Part shown: positions 55,551 to 64,000 of the stretch, piece after piece
How positions within the stretch are numbered: the first letter of the stretch is position 1
How the letters are laid out: each line of letters starts with the position of its first letter
Assembly (NCBI RefSeq): GCF_030864355.1
Contig: NC_083396.1
Location: 2,232,001 to 2,296,000, forward strand
Reading direction: 5' to 3'
DNA: 64,000 nt
Source of the DNA: Cutaneotrichosporon cavernicola
Lineage: Eukaryota; Basidiomycota; Tremellomycetes; Trichosporonales; Trichosporonaceae
Notes under the pieces: model-generated
What the model was told of the DNA's origin: nothing
What the model saw: the letters and a program-made list of their open reading frames with translations, nothing else
The model's database searches: none
Translations under genes and position numbers: made by a program

Positions 55551-57264
55551 AGTCCAAGGCAAGGAATAGCAAGGGTGATAAGGGAGGGGAGGAAGGTTGA
55601 ATGGTACAAGTAAGTGGATCTAGTGAATCAGTTGAGTTTGATGATGGGGGAATGAGTCTGTTTGTTGTTGCCAGGGTTGACAGGATAAATTCCCGCACTG
55701 CAGTACAACTGTTGAGATGGGCTGGTCCGTCCCCTACTCTCAACCCTGGAGATTTGACTCGCGTCTCGGACTTGGCCTTGCTCCCGTCTTCGCGTACAGC
55801 GGACCAGTTTAGCGGAATAGTCTCCCCCTCGGTAGGTGTATATTGTGGCCAACCACAAAAGTGTCTCTACAAAATGGCGCCCGTGGACGGAGACTAGTGC
55901 CGTGTGAGGAGAGTATGAAGGAGTGATGGGCAGTTCGCAGTTTGCGCTGCTGAATGGTTTCAGCCTTGTTGACTGAAATGAATTGCTTGCGCGCTTTCTT
56001 TCAAGCGATCGATCTGCTACTCTTGGCCCGTTTGCATGCTCTCCTCCAGGCCCTCGCCCTCCGCTCATGGTATTGATGCCAAGTGCAGCCACCCGCCTCC
56101 ACCCATCCATGCCACCCCCGCTCTTGCCGCTCGACAGAGTCCAGAACTCAAAGAGGCCAAGGTCGCGAGCCATGCCAGCCAAGCCAAGCTTTCCAGGGAG
56201 GGTTCCTGAACCAGCCCACTAGGCCCATTTCCGTGCGTATGGTAAATACTTGAGCCGGAATCGGACTTTTGATTTCAGCGTGGCCTCAAAGTCATGTCGT
56301 TGATGGTGTGGTGGCGTGGAGCGAGGAGGAGCGATGAATGCTATGATTGGCGACGTGTCGCTCAAGTTGCTCGAGTAGGTCCGATGTACGGCGTCCCGGC
56401 GCCGGGTGTTGTGAAAGGGGCTGTGGTGGCCATAGTGGAGTGCTGTGCAACGCTGATCTTGGCTTCTTCTCAAGTCTCATCCTTCTCATCATGCTCATCA
56501 TGTGTTCAACTCAACAATTTGCTTCTCATCTACTCATACCCACTCCTTCTTTACGCCTTCTAACCTATCTTTACTCATCTCTCTCTCTTTACATTCAAAG
56601 GTGGGCAACCCCACCTTTTATCACTTTGGCCCAGATGGCTATCCCCTTACCTGTTTAGGCAACCTTCCTCGCGCCTCAAGAATCCAGTGGAATGAATGGC
56701 AGACCTTCCCTCTGCCTTTCGTCGTCACCATTCCGCACTTGCACAACACTCACTCAGCCATTCTCGACTACAAGAGCAACAGCATCTCGATTGCCTTGAT
56801 GTCGTCTCTTCTTGCTTCCACACTCGCCACCCAACCTCCCTAAAATCTTCTGACGTCATCCCAACCCATCAACACCGTCAAGACCTCGGGCAAAAGTCAA
56901 ACGTGCATGGGTTGCACGACCTCACCTTCAATCCACTCAACTGACCTCGACACGGCAACATCCAAGACGGTCACCGGTCATCGCTGCGCCCGATCGTACC
57001 ACCGTCTTCCACACATACACCTCCACGCTACGCCATTGAGGCGCAATAGCTCTGCGCCCGTAGCCACGATCACAACACCCCCCACGGATCGCCACATTCT
57101 TGACTGACCGGGCGCCGAAGCCGGTCCAGTAACCGGCAACGATCCACGCAAGCTCGGCCCTCCTCTACCCCGATCGTGGTGCTCCTGAGTACCTTGGGGT
57201 CGGTTCCTCATTGTTTTTAACTTTCCATCTTGCATCTTGTCTTCCCCAAACAACCAGATCGACC
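55551..57264. other. 1.7-kb intergenic region, divergent genes
   Basis: This interval lies between the divergent MFS transporter and esterase. ORFs on both strands (for example 55628-56182 minus, 184 codons) lack recognisable domains. Two pyrimidine-rich leaders lie at 56465-56620 and 57130-57260. I see no RNA gene. Confidence 0.45.
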
Positions 57265-59569
57265 ATGGCAGTCCGGAGACGCACGCGTGCGCCCCCAGCT
57301 CCTCTCCGATGGGAGGAAACGACCTCCATCGTCGACAAGTACTGGGGAGAGATGACGTCGGAGGCGATCCGCCAGCGCGTCGTGAGTGTCGCCGCGCGTG
57401 AGTCATGCTCACCATCAGCTCGAGTCGGCGCCGCGCAACCCGCTACATACACACAGGATAATCAGGAAGCTCTACATTGCCTTCTTCTTCCTTTACGGCT
57501 TCTTTGTCCTCGTCCCACTATGGTTCCTGTGGTACTGGCCTCGATTCACGCGTCCCAGACGATCGTGGACCGCCCAGCGATGCGTCCGCGTCCGCTGGAG
57601 CCGTAGAATCTGCGCCGTTGTTGCCCGGTGCGAAATCGACTGGCTTGGAAGGGACCTAAGCGTGCAGCTGGTAAGTCTTTGTCTCGTCGGGTCGCGTGTA
57701 AGCGGTCGCGTGAGATTGGAGCATGGAGCTCTCGGGTGGTTCGAGCGCGCGGGGTGTGCTGCATAGACGGGCGATGGAGACCGCGTCCGTGAGCGAGTTG
57801 CGCCGAGGAATCCTGGGTCTGTCTCTGACGCCGGTGTCCCTTGCGATCCGTCAAGTCTGCAGGGCGTACGACCCTTGGCGTTGCCTGAACCCGGTCTGTG
57901 CTACGCCCATTCGGAACTGCGTAAGAGCGACAGCAGCTGACGCAAACAGGATCCCTCGAGGCTTATCCACTCGCACCCAGTTACGATCGGCATCCCGCCT
58001 GACTCGTGGCTCATCGGCTATGCCGCAAAGATGATGAACCAGCTTCATGCGACGCGCGGCAAGTGGCACCCCGACATGGTCCACAGGCGGTCCCCCGCGT
58101 GGAGTAGATGGAACCCAGCGCCGTCACCGCATGGCTTTGCACCTGTCTCGGCGTTCTGGTACTCTGGACCCAAGGCGAGCCGGAAGAGCAAGGTGGCTCC
58201 CCGCCAGAGAGGAGACCCAGTGCTTCTGGCTTTCCATGGCGGCGGGTACGTCTGCGGCACGGCGGCCGAGACGGACGCCACGTCGCTCATCTACCGGAAC
58301 CTAGTGCAGTACACGCCCATCAAGCATGTCCTAAGCGTCGACTATCGTCTGGCAAACAAGGCGCCTTGGCCGCTTCCTCTTCTCGACGCGATCGCGGCCT
58401 ACTATCACCTCGTGGCCGTCGAGGGCATCGACGAGCGCGATATCCTCTTTGGCGGCGATAGCGCAGGTGGGCACCTTGCTCTCGCAACGATGCGCTGGAT
58501 CCGCGATTCAGGTCCTCAGCTGGGCTTACGTGGTCCGCGCGCAATGCTTCTCTTCTCCCCATGGAGCGATACCGGGTTCACCCACGTCTGGGGCGACAAG
58601 CTCATGAAGCACAACCTCGGCACGGACATTATCCACGACAGCTTTGGGCCATTCGCAGCGGGCCTGCTCACGCGAGCGATGCCACCTGGTTGCATACACG
58701 AAGACGTGTATTTGTCGCCAGCGTCGCGGCTTATCGCCCCGGACGAGAACATGTTTGCCGGTTTCCCGCCCATGTTCATCACCTACGGTGAGGTGGAGCG
58801 CATTTCGCTCGAGATCACCGACCTCTTCCGCCGCGTCCAGCTCGCCCGCAGAAGCCAACCAACAGTCGTTCCTGACGAGCTGTACCAGGCGCCCGACGGG
58901 GTACACGACTTTATGATATTCCCTTGGTTTGCTGAGGAGACGGCCGCGGTCCTCGAACGCCTCGACGAGTGGCTGCGCGACCTCCTGAGCCGCGACGACA
59001 CCGACGACGACGTGGTCGTTAGCACATGCCTTGGCCCGCACGCTGACCTTCCCCCACTCGGTATGATCTCGCCCGCTACCGAACTGCCGCCACCGCTTGC
59101 GCCCCTCACTGGGATCTCGGGTGGGCGCTCTGGAACGCAGTCATCGCGTCCCTCACCTCATCCCAGCCCGTTCTCGCCCTTCGCGGCCCTCTCGCCAATG
59201 ACAGCTCCCCAGTCGCCCTACTTCCATGCCCTCTCGCCGGAGGAGAAGCAGCGACGCCAGGAACACCGCGCCGCGCTCAAAGCCGCCAAGAGCCCGAGAA
59301 TGGTGCCTGTGCGCGACACGCCGCGTTTCATGTATGCCGACATGCGCCACGAGGGCCTTCACTACCTCGATATTCCTCACCTGGATCTGGGTGGAGGTGG
59401 CGGATCTGGTGTACCCATCGGCTCTGCCGCCCTCGAGGAGGATGAGCTTCGCCTCGATGCCGAGGACAAGGACGTCCAGGCCAGCAGCGACACGTCTAGT
59501 AGCGATGGCACGTCGCGTCCGTCGTCGAGTCGCGGCCAGTCGGCCTCGCCTCCCCGCTCCAAGATGTAA
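57265..59569 (+). CDS. Membrane-anchored alpha/beta-hydrolase, HSL/Say1-like
   Basis: Exons include 57265-57381, one starting at 57419, a less certain one about 57750-57921, and a long last exon from about 57952 to 59569. A helix near the N-terminus (LYIAFFFLYGFFVLVPLWFL) anchors it, with RPRRSWTAQRC after it. The catalytic domain belongs to the hormone-sensitive-lipase group. LAFHGGGYVCGTAAE (58225-58270) supplies the oxyanion hole, LFGGDSAGGHLALAT (58447-58490) the nucleophile Ser, and DGVHDFMIFPWF the His. A pairing Asp is likely in MFITYGEVE or nearby. The N-terminal anchor plus this domain resembles yeast Say1 sterol deacetylase; substrate is inferred only. A Pro/Ser-rich tail of about 170 residues is extra. 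The region 57660-57950 needs transcript data. Confidence 0.82.
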
Positions 59570-59636
59570 ACGTGCACGGAGGAAGAACACACTGTAGTAT
59601 ACTGTACATATGCATGGCACAATCTCCGCTATATCT

Positions 59637-61308
59637 CTAATGGCCGTTGGTTTGTGAGTGGCCGTTGGCGTGGCTGTGGCCGTTGGGTGCGCCGAGCTTG
59701 CGGTCCTGGCGCTCGGACTCCCGCGCGGCCTCGCGCCGCTCAATCTCGTCGTCGAGGACGAGCGCACGGGCCCAAAGCGCCTCCGTGAGCTCCGCTTCAG
59801 GATGTGAGAGGGCGAGGAGGCTGGTGTCAGTTCTCATCAACAACTCTTTTACGAGTTAGACTCACCGGGCGATTTTCATGCGCCGCTTGAGGCGACCTTC
59901 TGCGTCGTCGGTACCGCGACCAGCTCGACGCTCCTCCACAAAAAGGTCCTGAATCGCCGTGGCAACAGCTTCGGGGATCGTCAGCGCCGCGGCGTGCTCT
60001 GCGCCTCCGTGCTCGGCCAGGTACTGCCTGAAGGCCGTGAGCTGCTCCTCGCTGGCCGCCTCAGCCGACTCGGTGAGGGAAACGGGGAGCACGGCGTCGC
60101 AAGGAAGGAGGCTCTTGCCTTCGCCGCTGACGACTGCGCGGAGCGCGCACTCAATCCGCACGCCGTCCATGTACGGATACTCGTAGTTGACGGCCTGGTG
60201 TTCCACTGCATCCCTGAGGGCTTGGAGGTTACGCAGTGCCACCTCGCTGAGCGCGCCACCGGCGCCCAATCCGTCTTCGTCGACGAGGAGGAGGGTACCG
60301 GGCGCTAGCTGGAGCATCCCAGGAGCAAGGGAGGCTCCGTCACTCTTCGGCCGGAATCGCTCGGCATGCAGCAGGGGCAAAGTGAGGGGGATGTGTATGG
60401 CTGCCGGCGCGAGGGTTGCTAACCGGGAATGAAGGGGATCGGACGATGGTCGCGGGCGCACAAGGTTAAGCGCAAACGTGCCCAGCGGGGCGTGGCCCGC
60501 CGGGCGCACGGCTGGAGAGGCTAGGAGTGATAGGAGGAGTAGTTCGGCGGCGTGTTCGTCGGGCGGAGAGAACGCGCTGGCAAGGTAGGCGAGGAGGTCA
60601 GCACGCACAGCAGAGGAGGAGGGCCGCGGCGCATTCCCGATCGGAGTTAGTGTAAGCGCGTGGATCGCTGGCGCGAGGGCGGGCTCGTCGTCATCGAGCG
60701 ACGTGGGCATCGGAGCGGCTGAGACGAGTCCGACGACAGCATATGTCGATGCAGGGGATGGAGAGAAGTCGTCGTACACCTTCAGCAGGGCGCCGGTATA
60801 CTCTGTCCCCTTGGCTGTGGGGTGTTTGTCCTTGATCACGGAATGGTTGGGTTCCAGAGACAGACCAGAAAGAGCCGAAGAGAGCTCTCCAGGAGCGTGC
60901 CTCACCCATTCTTGCTCGCCTGGAATCCTGGAGTTAGATTGGAGAGAACGGTAGGTTCACTCGACAGCCCATCCGACCCAGCGCTCGCGCAGCTGGCTCC
61001 AGTCATTTGCGTCGGCGTTAGGAGGAAGGTACACCTCCGCAGGGTATCCAGTGTCCTGGAGGAGGGCGCGAAAGCGGACAAGCGTGAGCGGCCGCGAGTC
61101 GTTGCTGAATGCGGGGATCTGCGTGAGAGGTATGCCAAAGACCCAAGCTCACCGTCTCTGGGCGTTGAAGGGCTTCCTGGACTTGTGTGAGGAGGGCGGC
61201 CTGCTGCTCGGGCGTTACTGCTGTCAGCTAAAACAGCAGTCAGTGCAGCTCACCGTCACCATCCGTCTCGCGGAGAGTTATCCTGATGATGTCGTCTACT
61301 GGGAGCAT
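59637..61308 (-). CDS. MCMBP: Mini-chromosome maintenance complex-binding protein
   Basis: Five exons: 61254-61308, 61153-61220, 60961-61118, 59866-60927 and 59637-59820, 508 residues. MCMBP binds MCM3-7 and helps assemble and unload the replicative helicase. The N-terminus reads DDIIRITLRETDGD, TPEQQAALLTQVQEALQ, IPAFSNDSRPLTLVRFRALL, QDTGYPAEVYLPPNA and WSQLRERWVGWAVEIPGEQE, matching the family. In the middle HALTLTPIGN, LLLSLLASPAVRPAG and LGTFALNLVRP are seen, with GMLQLAPGTLLLVDEDGLGA and VALRNLQALRDAVEHQAVNY EYPYMDGVRIEC later. The tail is a charged helix and NGHSHANGHSQTNGH. The shift from long ORF to upstream small exons follows GTGAGC/GTGAAC donors. A palindromic MCB-type element lies 50 bp upstream. 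Confidence 0.88.
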
Positions 61309-61702
61309 GTCTGGATGAGTGATCGGTGAATGATTTGGGAAGACAACAACAACATTACGACGCGTACTTGACCAAGTACGCGTCGAACTTGAGATTTTGA
61401 TTCCGCTGGTCCCATGGAACCAGTCCATGACTCTGACCCTGGCTCTATAACACCGCCACGGTATATCTCCGTAATTCCCCATTTCACCGGCGCCACAGTT
61501 ATACATCTCCATAACTCCAGTAACTGCTAGAAAAACCCGCAGGGGGTAACTTTGTTCCATGTGTTCTTACATCATCCCTCAGGGTCTCACATCTCTTGAT
61601 GTCCACGTGGAGAGAGTCTTAAAGTTGGAGCGGATCTGGCGCAAAAACAAGTCAAAACAACGACGTCATTCCACCACTCAACCCACATCACATCGAGACA
61701 GA
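61309..61702. other. Divergent MCMBP / small-family promoter interval
   Basis: These 394 bases hold the MCB palindrome near the MCMBP side. The rest shows no ORF of interest. CCACGTGG (61603-61610) is a palindrome near the family gene, an E-box-like CACGTG. Confidence 0.5.
61358..61385. promoter_or_regulatory. 28-bp palindrome with two ACGCGT (MCB) cores
   Basis: Two perfect 13-bp arms (CGACGCGTACTTG and its complement) flank a 2-base spacer AC. Each arm contains ACGCGT, the MluI cell-cycle box bound by fungal MBF complexes. The site lies 50-77 bp upstream of the MCMBP start codon, in the 394-bp divergent interval to the small-family gene. A role in G1/S control of a replication gene is the natural reading. 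Confidence 0.6.
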
Positions 61703-62344
61703 ATGGGCGACCAAAGCCGTACCAAGGCCGAGGTTTATGATGCGCTTGCCGAATCTCTCAGCGGGTGAGAAGGAGAAAAGATCGTGATCATTGGCAGTGT
61801 GCGCAAGAGCATGCTCGAACTCTCGAGCATAGCAAGCAAGGATGACGTGCTGCCGGCGCAGGGCGCACCGGCGTGGTTTGTCGCGGCCCAGGCGCAGACG
61901 GCGGCGCGCATGGACGCCATGCAGGTCGCGATCAACGAACGTTTCAATCAGCAGGACCGTGTCTTGCGCCGCATCCTCATCCATCAGCGTTACGAGTGCG
62001 TCCACATCTCTTAATCATGCTGACTCCAGCGAAATCGTGCGCTCTGCCCGATACTTGAATGCGCCGACGGGTTACCACCACCTGCTCACCGGCATTCCAA
62101 CCATTGCTGTCGAGCCTGCGGACACAGCCCTCGCGGCCCCGCTCCCGGAGTTCACAGTCCCGGCGGGCTTTCCTAACACTGTTGACGTGTTGTGCAACAT
62201 GCGGGGTAAGTCTGTCATCCTGTATCGGGCTGACATGCAGCGGCCCAGGTAGACGCTCTTCTCGTCGCCTACTCGCTCCCCACCATCGGTACCCTCGAAG
62301 CCCGCCGCTCTCGCCTGAAGCAATTCATTGGGCTAATTGAATAG
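61703..62344 (+). CDS. Four-exon small protein of unrecognised family
   Basis: Exons 61703-61764, 61798-61995, 62030-62205 and 62241-62344, all with clean GT-AG introns of 33-35 nt, give 179 residues. I do not recognise the family. Exon 1 is a short helix (AEVYDALAESLSG). Exon 2 has APAWFVAAQAQTAARMDAMQ and continues as an amphipathic coiled coil (INERFNQQDRVLRRILIHQR). Exon 3 has RSARYLNAPTGYHHLLTGIP and then EPADTALAAPLPEF with FPNTVDVL. Exon 4 has QVDALLVAYSLPTIGTLEAR and ends RLKQFIGLIE. No signal peptide or membrane helix is seen. Two decayed copies in the same window (35719-36378 and about 62552-62781) share exon layout. A lineage-specific, fast-turning family is inferred. Confidence 0.8.
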
Positions 62345-62477
62345 AGGGGGATAACAGTTTGTGTTACCTGATATCATTGTTTTGTATCATATCATAGGAT
62401 TATAGTATTATGGTTTATGTTGTTGAGAAGCTCAAGTCAAGTGCGTCAACATGTGCAACTGTTTCCTCTTTCCCCTC

Positions 62478-62549
62478 ATTCCCTACATTCATCTCATTCA
62501 TCTCATTCATCTCATATCGTACACGCACACGCACACGCACACGCACACC
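62478..62549 (+). repeat. Microsatellites ATTCATCTC and ACACGC
   Basis: Three to four copies of a CATTCATCT-type 9-mer (62486-62515) are followed by four copies of ACACGC (62521-62544). The tract lies exactly between the intact family gene and its truncated neighbour and may mark the duplication junction. Confidence 0.75.
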
Positions 62550-62551
62550 GT

Positions 62552-62781
62552 GACAATTGGAGACGAGCCGCCCATTGCCCCGACAGTAGAATCACACTGC
62601 GTGAGAGGGAGGAAGGATTGTGCTGACTGGCAGAGACATGGAGAAATATGATCAACTCGCGACGCTGACCGACGCCAATGTCGTCTCCAGCGTTACAAAC
62701 CAAAGCCCGCCTGCCTGGTTCGTCACCGCGCATGGCGAGACCATCGAACGCCTTGAGCAGTACATCGACCTCGTTCGCTGA
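62552..62781 (+). pseudogene. Truncated tandem copy of the small-protein family
   Basis: The 5' part reads IGDEPPIAPTVESHC, against MGDQ...ALAESLSG of the intact gene, so the start ATG is now ATT. A 33-nt intron (about 62598-62630) has the same length as intron 1 of the intact gene and is alike through most of its bases, from GTGAG to TGGCAG. Exon 2 keeps SPPAWFVTAHGETIERLEQY against the APAWFVAAQAQTAARMDAM block and ends at a TGA (62779). Exons 3 and 4 are absent. Read alone it gives a 47-codon ORF from 62638. It is most likely a decayed tandem duplicate; a short translated peptide cannot be excluded. Confidence 0.65.
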
Positions 62782-63072
62782 GCTAAAAGACCCACCCCAA
62801 GGATCAGTCGACTTGTGTCTAGCCTAACCGTAGAATACAGTTGTATCGTGTACAGTTGTAAACTTGTATAGTGGATGAGTTGATGTGAGCATACAAATGG
62901 GAGCCATGGTGTATAGTTTACATGGTGCGTGCAAGGTGCGTTTAGGTGCCACGTGGGTAAAGCTGATTTGGTCCCGCGCCAGCACAATCCCAACGTCAGT
63001 CTCCAGCGACGCAGCGACACGCACCAACAACGAGCAACTCGAGCACTTATCGCTACATCTACATTGCGCATC

Positions 63073-64000
63073 ATGGTGAGCTAACAGATCCAAATGGCAC
63101 TGACGGCAGGCTGCAGCGCAGGTCTCCAAGGCCATCCCGGTCGAGACACAGCATGAGGACATGATTGTGCGATTTCCCCAAGCCTCACTGACGCCAGCAC
63201 GATGCCCAGCTCGACTACTACGGTAAGCGGCTGGCAACGGCGTCGTCGGACAAGACGATCCGCATCTTCAACACCGTCAAAGGCGAAGCCAAGGGCGAAC
63301 CCGTTGTGCTGAAGGGGTAAGTCATCGCCTCTAATTCCAAATCTGGAGAGCTGGAGACTAACCGTAGCCACACTGCGCCAGTCTGGCAGGTTTCGTGGGC
63401 GCACCCTTCGTTTGGGTCGATCCTTGCCTCGTGCTCGTACGACGGTCGGGTATTCATCTGGAAGGAGGTCGGCCCTGGTGCAGGCAAGAGCAGCGGCGGC
63501 GAGGTGCAGGACGGCTGGGAGCGGATCAAGGAGCACACCCTCCACTCGGCCAGTGTGAACTCCATTGCGTGGGCTCCGTACGACTTTGGACCGATCCTCG
63601 CATGCGCAAGCTCGGACGGCAAGATCTCCGTCCTCACCTTCCAGAGTGCGTCGCGAGATTCGAAGGACTGAGCTTGTTGAGAGCTAACGCCAGACGACGG
63701 CTCGACCGACGCGGTCATCTTCAACGCTCACGGTTCGGGCGCCAACGCCATTTCTTGGGCGCCGTCCGTCCTCGCCAACCCCACTGGCGGCAAGCCTGGG
63801 CAGCCGCAGCCGGGCGTGACTTCTGCCAAGCGCTTGGTGTCGGGCGGAAGCGATAACGCTATCCGTATCTGGGTCTTTGACGAGGCTGCCAAGAAGTGGA
63901 TCGAGGAGGAGGAGATCAAGGAGCACGACAACTGGGTCCGCGACGTCGCGTGGGCCCCTAACATTGGCCTTCCCGGGATGTACATTGCGAGCGCGAGCGA
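63073..64000 (+). CDS. SEC13: COPII/nucleoporin WD protein Sec13 (5' part)
   Basis: Exons 63073-63075, 63122-63166, 63198-63316, 63368-63645 and 63694 onward; the gene runs off the window. Sec13 is the beta-propeller of the COPII outer coat (with Sec31) and of the Nup84 pore complex. Marks are [104 protein letters not shown] and [20 protein letters not shown]. The first exon appears to be only the ATG, because GTGAGC follows at once and the next in-phase exon starts VSKAIPVET. The propeller is missing its last blades only because the window ends. Confidence 0.93.

Noticed and set aside
55628..56182. 184-codon minus-strand ORF upstream of the MFS gene
   Set aside because: It has no recognisable motif, and an opposing ORF overlaps with equal merit; it is likely chance in GC-rich promoter DNA.
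62521..62548. ACACGC repeat as telomere-like sequence or CRISPR
   Set aside because: The unit does not match fungal telomere repeats, is only about 24 bases, has no spacers, and lies inside normal genes.

Overview
The window looks like a piece of a basidiomycete yeast chromosome, most likely Tremellomycetes and plausibly Trichosporonales. Nearly every gene is split by very short introns (commonly 31-50 nt) with GTGAGT or GTACGT donors and a CTGAC/CTAAC branch site a few bases before the acceptor. GC is high, intergenic gaps are short, and the proteins are typical fungal housekeeping ones. The order is inferred from general gene style, not from a database match. All exon boundaries were joined by eye from reading frame, splice consensus and family conservation.

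Layout. 0-8 kb: NAA50 N-acetyltransferase, a Myb/SANT-like DNA-binding protein, a 3.1-kb gene-poor stretch, then TFIIH p44 (SSL1). 8-24 kb is dense: U5 snRNP DIM1, mitotic cohesin kleisin RAD21, dynein intermediate chain, ATG27, cyclin H (CCL1), the meiotic kleisin REC8, a CCCH zinc-finger protein, a DAHP synthase and VPS55. 25-36 kb: a GPI-anchored aspartic protease, tRNA-Gly(GCC), a peroxisomal SCPx-type thiolase, an RCC1-like (Ats1/Kti13-type) protein and a 1.2-kb-residue disordered protein. 36-48 kb: a decayed copy of a small paralogous family, a 1960-residue DYRK kinase, a 3-kb gene-poor stretch and a serine-rich unknown protein. 49-64 kb: a DUF1275 membrane protein, a YAR1-like ankyrin protein, a ZIFL-type MFS transporter, a Say1-like membrane esterase, MCM-binding protein, the intact member of the small family with a decayed tandem copy beside it, and the 5' part of SEC13.

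How genes relate. Two TFIIH subunits (SSL1, CCL1) and both cohesin kleisins (RAD21, REC8) lie interleaved within 13 kb. MCMBP has a 28-bp palindrome carrying two MluI cell-cycle (ACGCGT) cores just upstream, which suggests G1/S control. Genes run on both strands, with tight convergent 3' ends (as close as 28 bp) and shared divergent promoters.

The most novel item is an unrecognised four-exon small-protein family. One copy is intact (61.7 kb). One next to it has lost its start codon and last exons but keeps the first intron at the same 33-nt length. A third (35.7 kb) is inverted by lesions but still alignable exon by exon. I do not recognise the family, and its function is unknown.
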